Shown: piece after piece, positions 30,714 to 39,285 of the stretch
Numbering within the stretch: position 1 is the stretch's first letter
Layout: the number at the start of each line of letters is the position of its first letter
Source: Actinomycetales bacterium
GTDB lineage: Bacteria; Actinomycetota; Actinomycetes; Actinomycetales; Dermatophilaceae
Length of the DNA stretch: 42,432 bases
Assembly (NCBI GenBank): GCA_012515595.1
Contig: JAAYYA010000050.1
Location: 1 to 42,432 of the forward strand
Direction: 5' to 3'
Program-made: the position numbers and the translations under genes
The notes under the pieces: generated by a model
Databases searched by the model: none
What the model saw: the letters and a program-made list of their open reading frames with translations, nothing else
What the model was told of the DNA's origin: nothing

Positions 30714-30892
30714 AGATCTGTTAAAGTTGACCGGCCAAAAAGATTCAGGCTGGTGTGGTTATTCCAGCCCTCGGCACTCCTGAGATGAAGTCGCGCCCCC
30801 CGCGCGAACCCCTGGCGCCCATCACCCGACGACGGGGGACGCGGGCGCCGCGATCACCGTGGTGCGCTGCCGTCCCGGAACAGGAACCGAGC

Positions 30893-31153
30893 ATGAGCAA
30901 GAAGTACGTCTTCCTCTCCCAGGTCTTCATGACCTTCATCATGGCCGCGACGATGTCCGGCATCATGGGGCTGGTCTTCACCGGGCCCTCCGTGGAGTGG
31001 CTGGTCGCCTGGCCCCAGCAGTTCCTCATCGCCTGGCCCATCGCCTTCGCGCTGACCATGGTGGCCTGGCCCGCCTCGATGGCGCTGGCCGGCAAGGTCC
31101 TGTCGGCCACCCCGTCCGGCCCGTCGCCTCAGGGTGCGGTCGAGACGTCCTGA
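30893..31153 (+). CDS. DUF2798-like small two-TM membrane protein
   Basis: VFMTFIMAATMSGIMGLVFTG...WPQQFLIAWPIAFALTMVAWP. Confidence 0.78.
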   Translation: MSKKYVFLSQVFMTFIMAATMSGIMGLVFTGPSVEWLVAWPQQFLIAWPIAFALTMVAWPASMALAGKVLSATPSGPSPQGAVETS

Positions 31154-31833
31154 CGGTCCCCGGCGAGCCCGGCCCCGACCGTGACGGCCCGGAGCACCCC
31201 GAGCACGATGAGCAGCTGCGCCGCGATGTAGGTGAGCATCACCCAGAACCCCTGCAGGGGCAGGTCCCACCACGGGGCGAAGGCGTTCAGCGCGATGAGT
31301 CCGTCCGAGACCAGGAAGAGGGCGCCACCGGCCCAGACCAGCGGGTTGACGCCCGTGGCCAGCACGGCCATGGCGCCGAGCAGCAGGCCGTAGGCGAGCA
31401 CCGGCACCAGGAGGACCCCGGCGTGCGGCGCACAGGCGAGGACCAGGGCGACGATCGCCACGGCATACGGGATCAGCAGCATCCGCCGCCGGTGCAGCAC
31501 GCTCTCGCGGCGGTGCGGCCAGAAGGCCACGATGTAGAGGACCTGGGCGACCAGGAAGAAGCCGACCATGAGCAGGAACGCGACGTCCCCGTCCGCCAGG
31601 GACGGCGCGGTGTCCCCGAGCCAGGAGAAGAAGAGCGCGGCCAGGGTCAACCGCACCAGGCGCCCCCGCTCGGCCCCCCGCGTGCTGACCAGCAGGAACC
31701 CCGCGAGGACCGGCATCAGGAACCACTGCGAGACCCGGGCCGGCGTGTCCTGGTCGGTCAGCTGCCACACCAGGTGCACCAGGGCGAGGGCCAGGAAGAT
31801 CCGCAGGGCGATCCGTGCCGGGGTGCGCGTCAT
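31129..31833 (-). CDS. Lysoplasmalogenase (YhhN family) membrane protein
   Basis: Multi-TM; LAALFFSWLGDTAPSL, GGALFLVSDGLIALN. Confidence 0.85.
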   Translation of the reverse strand: MTRTPARIALRIFLALALVHLVWQLTDQDTPARVSQWFLMPVLAGFLLVSTRGAERGRLVRLTLAALFFSWLGDTAPSLADGDVAFLLMVGFFLVAQVLYIVAFWPHRRESVLHRRRMLLIPYAVAIVALVLACAPHAGVLLVPVLAYGLLLGAMAVLATGVNPLVWAGGALFLVSDGLIALNAFAPWWDLPLQGFWVMLTYIAAQLLIVLGVLRAVTVGAGLAGDRQDVSTAP

Positions 31834-31898
31834 GCCCGCATCGTAGGCGCCCGGTCCCTCCGATTGCGGAGCCCCGGCGGGTGGGATGCACTGGGTCG

Positions 31899-32873
31899 AT
31901 GGCACGACTCGGGTTCCACGCCTCCCACGAGCAGGCCTCGCCACGGCAGCTGCTGCGCGACGTCCAGCACGCGGAGCAGGCAGGCTTCGCCTGCGCGATG
32001 AGCTCGGACCACATCGCCCCGTGGAGCGCGCGGCAGGGTCACTCGGGCAACACCTGGGTGTGGCTCGGGGCGGCGTTGGCCACCACCGCCCTGCCCATCG
32101 GGACGCTGGCGATCCCCGGTGCCCGCTACCACCCGGTGGTGCTGGCCCACCACATCGCCACGCTCGCGCAGCTGTTCCCCGGCCGCTTCTGGGCGGCGCT
32201 CGGCAGCGGCGAGGCGATGAACGAACACGTCACCGGCGCCCCCTGGCCCCCGAAGGAGCAGCGGGTCGAGCACCTGGAGGCGGCGACCGAGGTGATCAGC
32301 CGGCTCCAGCAGGGCGAGGAGGTCAGCCGGGACGGGACGGTCACGGTGGACCGGGCCCGGCTGTGGGACGTGCCCGACCCTCCCGCGCCGCTGCGTGCCG
32401 CCGCCATCTCCGCGGAGTCGGCGGCCCGCGCCGCGGCCTGGGCCGACGGGCTGGTGACCGTCGTCCAACCGGTGGATGCCCTGCGCAGGCTCGTGACGGC
32501 ATACCGCGAGGCCTGGGGTGGCGGGTCGCTCGCCCTCCAGCTGCACCTGTCGTGGGCGCCCGACCGGAGCGAGGCCGAGGCCCTGGCGATGGACCAGTGG
32601 AGCACCAACACCTTCCCGCCCGACGTGGCCGCCGACACCGAGACCACCGCCGAGTTCGACCGGCTGGCCGCCGGGGCCACCCTGGAGGACGTGCGCGGGG
32701 CGGTGCGGATCTCCGAGGACCTGGGGCGGCACCGCGCCTGGATCCAGGAGTATGCCGAGCTGGGCTTCGAGGAGATCTACCTGCACCACGTGGGCCGGGA
32801 GCAGGCCCGGTTCATCGACACCTTCGGGGAGCACGTGCTGCCCGCGCTGCGCACCCCCGAGGAGGCCCGATGA
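31899..32873 (+). CDS. LLM-class flavin-dependent oxidoreductase (TIGR03885-like)
   Basis: LGFHASHEQASPRQLLRDVQHAEQAGF, WVWLGAALATTALPIGT, FPGRFWAALGSGEAMNEHVTG. Confidence 0.87.
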   Translation: MARLGFHASHEQASPRQLLRDVQHAEQAGFACAMSSDHIAPWSARQGHSGNTWVWLGAALATTALPIGTLAIPGARYHPVVLAHHIATLAQLFPGRFWAALGSGEAMNEHVTGAPWPPKEQRVEHLEAATEVISRLQQGEEVSRDGTVTVDRARLWDVPDPPAPLRAAAISAESAARAAAWADGLVTVVQPVDALRRLVTAYREAWGGGSLALQLHLSWAPDRSEAEALAMDQWSTNTFPPDVAADTETTAEFDRLAAGATLEDVRGAVRISEDLGRHRAWIQEYAELGFEEIYLHHVGREQARFIDTFGEHVLPALRTPEEAR

Positions 32874-34537
32874 GGATCACCGCGACCAGTGACCTGTGGT
32901 GGAAGAGCGCCGTCATCTACTGCCTGGACGTCGAGACCTACTCCGACGCCGACGGTGACGGGACCGGTGACCTCGCGGGCCTGGCCCGGCGCATCGACTA
33001 CCTGGCCCGGCTCGGGGTGAACTGCCTCTGGCTGATGCCCTTCTTCCCGACCCCCGACCGGGACGACGGCTACGACGTCATGGACTTCTACGGGGTGGAC
33101 CCCCGGTTGGGCAATCACGGGCAGCTGGTCGAGGTGATCCGCACCGCGCACGACCGCGGCATCCGGGTCATCATCGACCTCGTCATCAACCACACCTCGG
33201 ACCGGCACCCGTGGTTCCGCGCCGCGCGGCGCAGCACGGACAACCCGTTCCGGGACTACTACGTGTGGCGCGACACGGCCCCGCCCGACACCTCCGACCA
33301 GGTGGTCTTCCCCGACCAGGAGGACTCGATCTGGACGCGGGAGGAGAAGACCGGGGAGTGGTACCTGCACCACTTCTACCGCCACCAGCCCGACCTCAAC
33401 ACCGCCCACCCGGCCGTCCGCGAGGAGATCCTGCGGGTGATCGGGTTCTGGCTGGAGCTGGGGGTCGACGGGTTCCGCGTCGACGCCGTACCCTTTTTCA
33501 TCGAGGACATCGAGCGGGGCGCCGGCGAGCTGCCCCGTGACCCGCACGACGTGCTCCGCGAGATCCGTGCGTTCCTGACCCGCCGCAAGGGCTCGGCCGT
33601 CCTCCTCGGGGAGGTGAACCTGCCCTACGAGCAGCAGCTCGACTACTTCGGCGGTGAGCGGGGGGACCAGCTGCAGCTGCAGTTCGACTTCGTCGGCATG
33701 CAGGCCACTTACCTCGCCCTCGCCCGCGGCGAGGCCACGCCCCTGGTCGAGGCGCTGGGGCGCCGCCCGACGCTGCACCGCACCTCGCAGTGGGCCAACT
33801 TCCTGCGCAACCACGACGAGCTGACCCTCGACAAGCTCAGCGAGGCGGAACGGGAGGAGGTCTTCGCCGCCTTCGGCCCCGAGGAGTCCATGCAGCTCTA
33901 CGGGCGCGGGCTCAAGCGTCGGCTGCCGCCCATGCTCGACGGCGACCCCCGGCGGCTCCGGATGGCCTACAGCCTGATGTTCTCCCTCCCCGGCACTCCG
34001 GCGATCTACTACGGGGAGGAGATCGGGATGGGGGAGGACCTGGCCGCCGAGGGCCGGATGGCGGTGCGCACCCCGATGCAGTGGAACGCCGGTCCCGCCG
34101 GAGGCTTCTCCGCGGCGCCGCCCCGGCGGCTCATCCAGCGCCCGACCCCCGACGGGTACTCCCCGGAGCACGTCAACGTCGCCGACCAGGTGCGCGACCC
34201 GGACTCGCTCTGGACGTTCATGCGCTCCCTCATCGCGGCCCGCAGGGAGTGCCCCGAGCTCGGCTGGGCCCCGGAGCTCGAGGTCCTGGGCCAACCCCAC
34301 CGCCAGGTGCTGGCCCACTGCTGCCGCGGCCCGGAGGCGTCGGTGGTCGCGGTGCACAACTTCGGGGCCGACGCGGTGACTCTGGACGTCGACCTCAGCG
34401 CGTTGGGGGAGCACGCGATCGACCTGCTCGCCCACGACGCGGTCGAGCTCGCCGACGGCCGGCTCGAGCTCAGCCTGGAGGGCTTCGGACACCGCTGGTT
34501 CCGGGTGGGTCCGCCCGAGCGGATCTCCGTCCCCTGA
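32870..34537 (+). CDS. GH13 alpha-amylase family protein, trehalose synthase (TreS)-like
   Basis: VIIDLVINHTSDRHPWF, DGFRVDAVPF, LLGEVN, NFLRNHDELTLDKL; 4-nt overlap with upstream gene. Confidence 0.9.
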   Translation: MRITATSDLWWKSAVIYCLDVETYSDADGDGTGDLAGLARRIDYLARLGVNCLWLMPFFPTPDRDDGYDVMDFYGVDPRLGNHGQLVEVIRTAHDRGIRVIIDLVINHTSDRHPWFRAARRSTDNPFRDYYVWRDTAPPDTSDQVVFPDQEDSIWTREEKTGEWYLHHFYRHQPDLNTAHPAVREEILRVIGFWLELGVDGFRVDAVPFFIEDIERGAGELPRDPHDVLREIRAFLTRRKGSAVLLGEVNLPYEQQLDYFGGERGDQLQLQFDFVGMQATYLALARGEATPLVEALGRRPTLHRTSQWANFLRNHDELTLDKLSEAEREEVFAAFGPEESMQLYGRGLKRRLPPMLDGDPRRLRMAYSLMFSLPGTPAIYYGEEIGMGEDLAAEGRMAVRTPMQWNAGPAGGFSAAPPRRLIQRPTPDGYSPEHVNVADQVRDPDSLWTFMRSLIAARRECPELGWAPELEVLGQPHRQVLAHCCRGPEASVVAVHNFGADAVTLDVDLSALGEHAIDLLAHDAVELADGRLELSLEGFGHRWFRVGPPERISVP

Positions 34538-34543
34538 CCCACC

Positions 34544-34607
34544 CAAGAATGTAGGGGTCCCGTACGCCCTCCGCACAAGAATGTAGGGGTCCCGTACGCG
34601 CTCCATC
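34544..34607 (+). repeat. Two tandem 32-bp repeats CAAGAATGTAGGGGTCCCGTACGCCCTCCGCA
   Basis: 34544-34575 and 34576-34607; begins 6 nt after TreS-like stop. Confidence 0.9.
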
Positions 34608-34813
34608 CGCCCGCCACGTCAGCGTCCGAAGATGCCCGGAGTGCTCCACCCCCGCCGTCGCACTGCGTGCCCGGACAACTTCGAGCGCCTTCGTCATCTT
34701 CGGTACGGTTACAACCATCTCGAGGAACCCGAGGGCGCTCGAAGACGGGGGGAGGCGCGTCGGGGCAGGAGGGTGGTGAACCTCGAGGGAGCGCGGCTGG
34801 TGGCTAGAAGGGG

Positions 34814-35413
34814 TCAGAAGTCGATTCGGACCACGGCCCGGCGCTTCGTCGGCCGGGTCACCTCCGTGAAGCCCGCGTCCAGGTAGGTCCCGATGGTCCC
34901 GACGTGGAGCTCCTCGTCGATGGCTGCCTTCGTCGTCATCGGGTAGGCCTCCAGCGCCGCCGCGCCGCGCGCCCGGGCGAACTCGACCGCCGCGAGGACG
35001 AGCTCGGTGCCCAGACCCTGCCTGCGGAAGCGCGCCCGGGCGAACACGCAGGTGATCGCCCATACCGACGGGTCCCCGCGGTCCTCCTCGCGCCCGGCCC
35101 ACGGCACCTGGCTGTGCCGCAGACCCGGGAACTCCGGGCGCGGCTCGACCGCGCACCAGCCGACCGGCTCCCCGTCGAGGTAGGCGACCAGGCCGCTCGT
35201 GACGATCGCCTCCGGGTTGCCGCAGTCGGTCTGTGCGCGGAGCCGGGCCATCCGCTCCTCGACGGGTTGCTCGGCGAAGTTCTCCCGGGGCAGCAGCTTG
35301 TAGCGCTGGCATTGGCAGCGCGCCCCCTGCCCGCGCGTGCCGAAGACCACCTGCAGGTCCTCGCAGGCCGCCTCGTTGGCTGGGCGGATCTCGAGCACGG
35401 CGCCGTCGGCCAT
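34814..35413 (-). CDS. GNAT family N-acetyltransferase
   Basis: ITCVFARARFRRQGLGTELVLAAVEFARARGAAALEAYP. Confidence 0.87.
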   Translation of the reverse strand: MADGAVLEIRPANEAACEDLQVVFGTRGQGARCQCQRYKLLPRENFAEQPVEERMARLRAQTDCGNPEAIVTSGLVAYLDGEPVGWCAVEPRPEFPGLRHSQVPWAGREEDRGDPSVWAITCVFARARFRRQGLGTELVLAAVEFARARGAAALEAYPMTTKAAIDEELHVGTIGTYLDAGFTEVTRPTKRRAVVRIDF

Positions 35414-35472
35414 GGACGCCAGCGTAGGAGCCCGGGCGCCGCACCGCCAGCGGCGGACGGCACAATCGGCGG

Positions 35473-36057
35473 GTGCCCGAGATGTCCAGCCCGAGTCCGT
35501 CGACCGCCGGGCACGTCGACCCCGGACACACCGTGCTCGCGGTCCCGGTGCCGCCGCTGGAGGCGTTCGTCCGGGAGCGGACCGCCCACTACGACGCGGA
35601 CTACCTGGCGGCCGACCCGGACTTCGGCCAGGCCCACGTCACGGTCCTGGGGCCGTGGGTGCGCGAGCCCACTCCGGCCGACCTGGCCGTGATCGCGCAG
35701 ATCGCCGCCCGCACCGACCCGTTCGACTACGTGCTCGCCCGCACCGGGGTCTTCCCCAACGGGATCATCCACCTGCTGCCCGACCCGGACGGGCCCTTCC
35801 GGAGCCTCACCCGAGCGGTGGGAGACCGCTTCCCGGACCACCCGCCATACGACGGGCAGTTCCCCGACCCCGTGCCCCACGTGACGCTGGACGCCGTCGG
35901 TCCCGCGACGGACGAGCGCGCGGTGCGCATGATGCTCGGGCCCCGGATCCCGGTGGCGTGCCGCGCCGAGGCGGTGCAGCTGCAGTGGTGGCAGGCTGGG
36001 CGCTGCCACGTGCAGCGGACGTGGCGCCTCGGGATGAGCTCAGGAGGAGCGCGATGA
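35473..36057 (+). CDS. 2'-5' RNA ligase / 2H phosphoesterase-like protein
   Basis: Two HxT motifs: HVTVLG and HVTLD. Confidence 0.8.
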   Translation: MPEMSSPSPSTAGHVDPGHTVLAVPVPPLEAFVRERTAHYDADYLAADPDFGQAHVTVLGPWVREPTPADLAVIAQIAARTDPFDYVLARTGVFPNGIIHLLPDPDGPFRSLTRAVGDRFPDHPPYDGQFPDPVPHVTLDAVGPATDERAVRMMLGPRIPVACRAEAVQLQWWQAGRCHVQRTWRLGMSSGGAR

Positions 36058-36581
36058 GGATCCTGGTGACCGGTGGAGTCCGCTCCGGCAAGTCCCACCA
36101 CGCCGAGAGCCTGCTGCGGGAAGAGCCGTCGGTGAGCTACCTCGCGACCGGCCCGGACGAGGCGGCCGAGCCCGACCCCGACTGGGCACACCGGCTGGCC
36201 GTCCACCGAGCGCGGCGGCCGGCCACGTGGACCACGGTCGAGTCCTCCGACCCGGCGACCGCGCTCGCCGAGAGCACCGACGCGGTGCTCCTCGACTGCC
36301 TGGGCACCTGGCTGACCGCGCAGGTCGACCGGCAGGGGATGTGGGAAGAGCCGGTCGACGAGGTGACCTCGATGATGCGTCACGAGACCGCACGGCTGAC
36401 CGCGGCGCTGCAGCGTCCGCAGCTGACCGTGTTGGTGACCAACGAGGTCGGTCTGGGGGTGGTGCCCGAGCACCGGTCCGGGCGGCTGTTCCGCGACGTG
36501 CTGGGGGAGGTCAACCGCGAGGTCGCCGCCGCCTGCGACGAGGTCCACCTGGTCGTCGCGGGCCGGGTGCTCGTGCTCTGA
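36054..36581 (+). CDS. cobU: Bifunctional adenosylcobinamide kinase/guanylyltransferase
   Basis: ILVTGGVRSGKSHHAESLL, LLDCLGTWLTAQVD, TNEVGLGVVPEHRSGRLFRDVLGEVN. Confidence 0.94.
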   Translation: MRILVTGGVRSGKSHHAESLLREEPSVSYLATGPDEAAEPDPDWAHRLAVHRARRPATWTTVESSDPATALAESTDAVLLDCLGTWLTAQVDRQGMWEEPVDEVTSMMRHETARLTAALQRPQLTVLVTNEVGLGVVPEHRSGRLFRDVLGEVNREVAAACDEVHLVVAGRVLVL

Positions 36582-36658
36582 ACGGCCGTATGCCGAGTGG
36601 TCGCCCGCGAGGACGCGCGCGGCTCAGGCGACGGCGAGCAGCGGGCCTCCCCGCGCCA

Positions 36659-36717
36659 TGCGACCAGATGGGCGCCGTGAGACGTCCAGGCACGCACTCA
36701 GCGCCCATCTGGTCGCA
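36659..36717. repeat. 17-bp perfect inverted repeat TGCGACCAGATGGGCGC / GCGCCCATCTGGTCGCA, 25-nt loop
   Basis: Arms 36659-36675 and 36701-36717 between convergent cobU and cobS. Confidence 0.9.
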
Positions 36718-36754
36718 CGGCTTGCGAGCACCGCGACCTACGTCAGTGCCGGCG

Positions 36755-37513
36755 TCAGGCCACCGCGAGCAGCAGCACCGCCAGCGTGACCTCGACGCAC
36801 GCGCCGAGGACGTCCCCGGTCACGCCCCCGAGGCGGCGGACGGCCAGGGTGAGGCAGCCGGCCAGCGCGAGCGCGGCCAGGATCGGTGCCAGCAGGCCGC
36901 GGAGGTCGAAGCCGGGGAGCAGGGCGACCGCCCACACCACTGCGGCGGCCAGGAGCCCGACGGCGACCGCGCCCGCCGGGTGGACCGAGCCGGCGACGGT
37001 CGCGCCGAGCCCGTCCGGCCGGGCCGCGGGGACGCCCCGGGCGCAGGCGACCGGGAGCGCGGCGCGTGAGGCGACCACGACGGCGGCGGCGAGCCACGGC
37101 CCGTGGGCCACCGACACCAGGGAGGCCAGTCCGACGGCCTGGATCCCGAGGACGACGACGAGGGCCACCACGCCCGACGGCCCGGCGGTGCCGGAGCGCA
37201 TGACCGCCAGGGAGCGCTCCCGGTCAGTGGAGGCGGTGAGGCCGTCCACGGTGTCGGAGAGGCCGTCCAGGTGCAGCATCCGGGAGACCCAGGCCAGCAG
37301 GGCGACGCCGAGCAGGCCCACGGCGAGCGGGGCCAGCACCCCCTCCCGGCCCAGCGCGACCAGGGCGGTCACACCGCCCGCGGCGGGCAGCGCCGTCAGC
37401 GGGGCGAGCAGCATGGCCGTGCCGGCGGTGGCGCGGTCGATCGTGGCAGGCGGGCGCACCGGGATGCGGGTCAGGGTGCCCAGGGCCAGGCGCCACCCGT
37501 CGGCCAGGCTCAC
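36755..37513 (-). CDS. cobS: Adenosylcobinamide-GDP ribazoletransferase
   Basis: RMLHLDGLSDTVDGL signature; multi-TM; follows CobT. Confidence 0.92.
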   Translation of the reverse strand: MSLADGWRLALGTLTRIPVRPPATIDRATAGTAMLLAPLTALPAAGGVTALVALGREGVLAPLAVGLLGVALLAWVSRMLHLDGLSDTVDGLTASTDRERSLAVMRSGTAGPSGVVALVVVLGIQAVGLASLVSVAHGPWLAAAVVVASRAALPVACARGVPAARPDGLGATVAGSVHPAGAVAVGLLAAAVVWAVALLPGFDLRGLLAPILAALALAGCLTLAVRRLGGVTGDVLGACVEVTLAVLLLAVA

Positions 37514-38549
37514 CCGAGCTCCTCCAGCAGCGCGACGTCCCGCAGCAGGGCGGCCGCGCCGCGCAGCAGCGGCACGGCGGCCACGGCACCCGACCCCTCG
37601 CCGAGGCGCATCCCGAGGTCCAGCAGCGGCGACAGCCCGAGGGCCTCCAGGGCCAGTGCCTGGCCCGGCTCGGGGGAGCGGTGACCGGCCGCGAACCAGG
37701 CGGCCGTACCCGGGGCCAGCCGCTCGGCATACAGCCCGCAGGTCACCCCCAAGAGACCGTCGAGCAGGGCGGGGGTGCCGGCGCCGGCGGCGGTGACCAG
37801 GAAGGACGTGGCGGCGACCAGGTCGGCGCTGCCCAGCCCGCGCAGCGCCTCGGCGGGGTCCGCGGCGCGGGGGCCGAGGCGGGTGAGGGCCCGTTCGACG
37901 ACGGCGGTCTTGCGCGCCAGGCCTGGGTCGTCGACGCCCGTGCCGCGGCCGGTGACCTGCGCGGCGGACAGGCCGAGCGCCGCCGCCACCAGCGCGGCCG
38001 CGGGTGTGGTGTTGCCGATGCCCATGTCGCCGGTGACCAGCAGGTCGCCCCCGGCGGCGAGCTCCTCCCGGGCGGCGGCCTCCCCGGCAGCCCAGGCCTC
38101 GGCATACTCCCGCTCGGTGAGGGCGTCCGCCTTGTGGATCGGCGCGCTGCCGCGGTGCACCTTGTGCCGCTGGACCTCGGACCTCAGGTCATCGGGAAGG
38201 TCTGCGAACTCGTCGGTGCAGCCCAGGTCGAGGACCCGGACGTGCACGCCGTGGGCCCGGGCCAGGGCGTTGACCCCGGCCCGGCCGGTCAGGAAGGTGC
38301 GCACCATGGCGCCGGTGATATCCGGCGGGAAGGCGGAGACGCCGTGGCCCGCGACTCCGTGGTCGCCGGCGAAGATGACCAGTCGGACGGAGGCCGGCGG
38401 CGCCGGCGGGACCACTCCCTGGACGGCGCTGAGCCAGACCGCGGCCTCCCCGAGCCGGCCCAGGGCACCGGGCGGTGTCGCGAGGGCGGCGAGCCGCCGG
38501 GTGGCCCGCTCGCGGGCGGCGGCCGAGGGCGCGGGGACGGCGGGGATGA
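37510..38549 (-). CDS. cobT: Nicotinate-nucleotide-dimethylbenzimidazole phosphoribosyltransferase; N-terminus extends past first canonical start (GTG at 38415)
   Basis: VIFAGDHGVAGHGVSAFPPDIT, MGIGNTTPAAALVAAALG; upstream in-frame VIPAVPAPSAAARERATRRLAALATPPGALGRLGEAAVWL is CobT-like. Confidence 0.85.
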
Positions 38550-38604
38550 CGGCTCCTCGGGGAGGGGGTCGGGGGCCGTCCCAGGGTACGGCCCCCTCGA
38601 CCGC

Positions 38605-39195
38605 CTAGGACACCGGACGCCACCCCGGCGGCGGGTCCTCGCCGACCAACCCGTCCACGGCCTCCCGGAGCAGGTCCGCGTGACCGGTGTGACGTCCATA
38701 CTCCTCGACGAGGTCGCAGACCAGGCGGCGCAGGCTCGCGTGGTGGCCGCGGTCGTCGGTGATCGCCGCCGGCTGGTCGAGCCCGCCGTCCTCGAGGGCG
38801 TCGGTGAGCCGCTGCCGCGCCCGGGTGACCTTACTGTCGTAGAGGGCGTAGAGGGTGGCCGGCGAGTCATCCGCGGCCGTCGTGAACTCCCAGTCCGGGT
38901 CCAGGTCGAAGACCGCCGGGTCCCAGGGCCCGCCGGGCGAGTCGCCGCTCAGCTTGAGGAAGAAGGTGTGGTCCTCCACGAGCGCCAGGTGCTTGAGGAG
39001 GCCGCCCAGGGTCAGCGCGGACGCGCCGACGCGGGCGGTCAGCCCGGCGTGGTCCAGCCCGTCGGTCTTCCAGCGGAAGGTGTGGCGCAGCCGCTCCAGC
39101 ATGCCGAGCAGGTGCTCCACGTCGGTGCCCGACAGGGGCGGCTCCCACGGGGTGGCCTCGGAGCCGTGCACGGGGTCGGTCGTCTGATCGGTCAT
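38605..39195 (-). CDS. DinB/DUF664 family protein
   Basis: LGGLLKHLALVEDHTFF, LVCDLVEEYGRHTGHADLLREAVDG. Confidence 0.88.
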   Translation of the reverse strand: MTDQTTDPVHGSEATPWEPPLSGTDVEHLLGMLERLRHTFRWKTDGLDHAGLTARVGASALTLGGLLKHLALVEDHTFFLKLSGDSPGGPWDPAVFDLDPDWEFTTAADDSPATLYALYDSKVTRARQRLTDALEDGGLDQPAAITDDRGHHASLRRLVCDLVEEYGRHTGHADLLREAVDGLVGEDPPPGWRPVS

Positions 39196-39221
39196 GGTGT
39201 GCCTCCTGTGATCGGCCCGTG

Positions 39222-39259
39222 GTCCGGGTCCCTCGTTGACCGTAGAATCGGTCCCGGAC
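39222..39259. promoter_or_regulatory. 10-bp inverted repeat GTCCGGGTCC/GGTCCCGGAC (one mismatch) in the divergent DinB/WYL promoter region
   Basis: Arms 39222-39231 and 39250-39259, spacer TTGACCGTAGAAT-rich. Confidence 0.45.
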
Positions 39260-39285
39260 GATTCGGGGTAGGGACAGGAGTCGCG

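Noticed and set aside
30720-30892. Known riboswitch (SAM, cobalamin, TPP) upstream of the DUF2798-like gene
   Set aside because: No recognisable conserved cores (for example no B12-box); only generic hairpins.
34626-34744. Interleaved inverted repeats (CCGAAGATG/CATCTTCGG; CTTCGAGCGCC/GGCGCTCGAAG) suggesting a mobile-element remnant
   Set aside because: No transposase fragment or target-site duplication seen; may be local structure in the gap only.
36054-38549. Full cobalamin biosynthesis cluster
   Set aside because: Only the late nucleotide-loop genes cobU, cobS and cobT are present; no corrin-ring genes or B12 riboswitch in this window.
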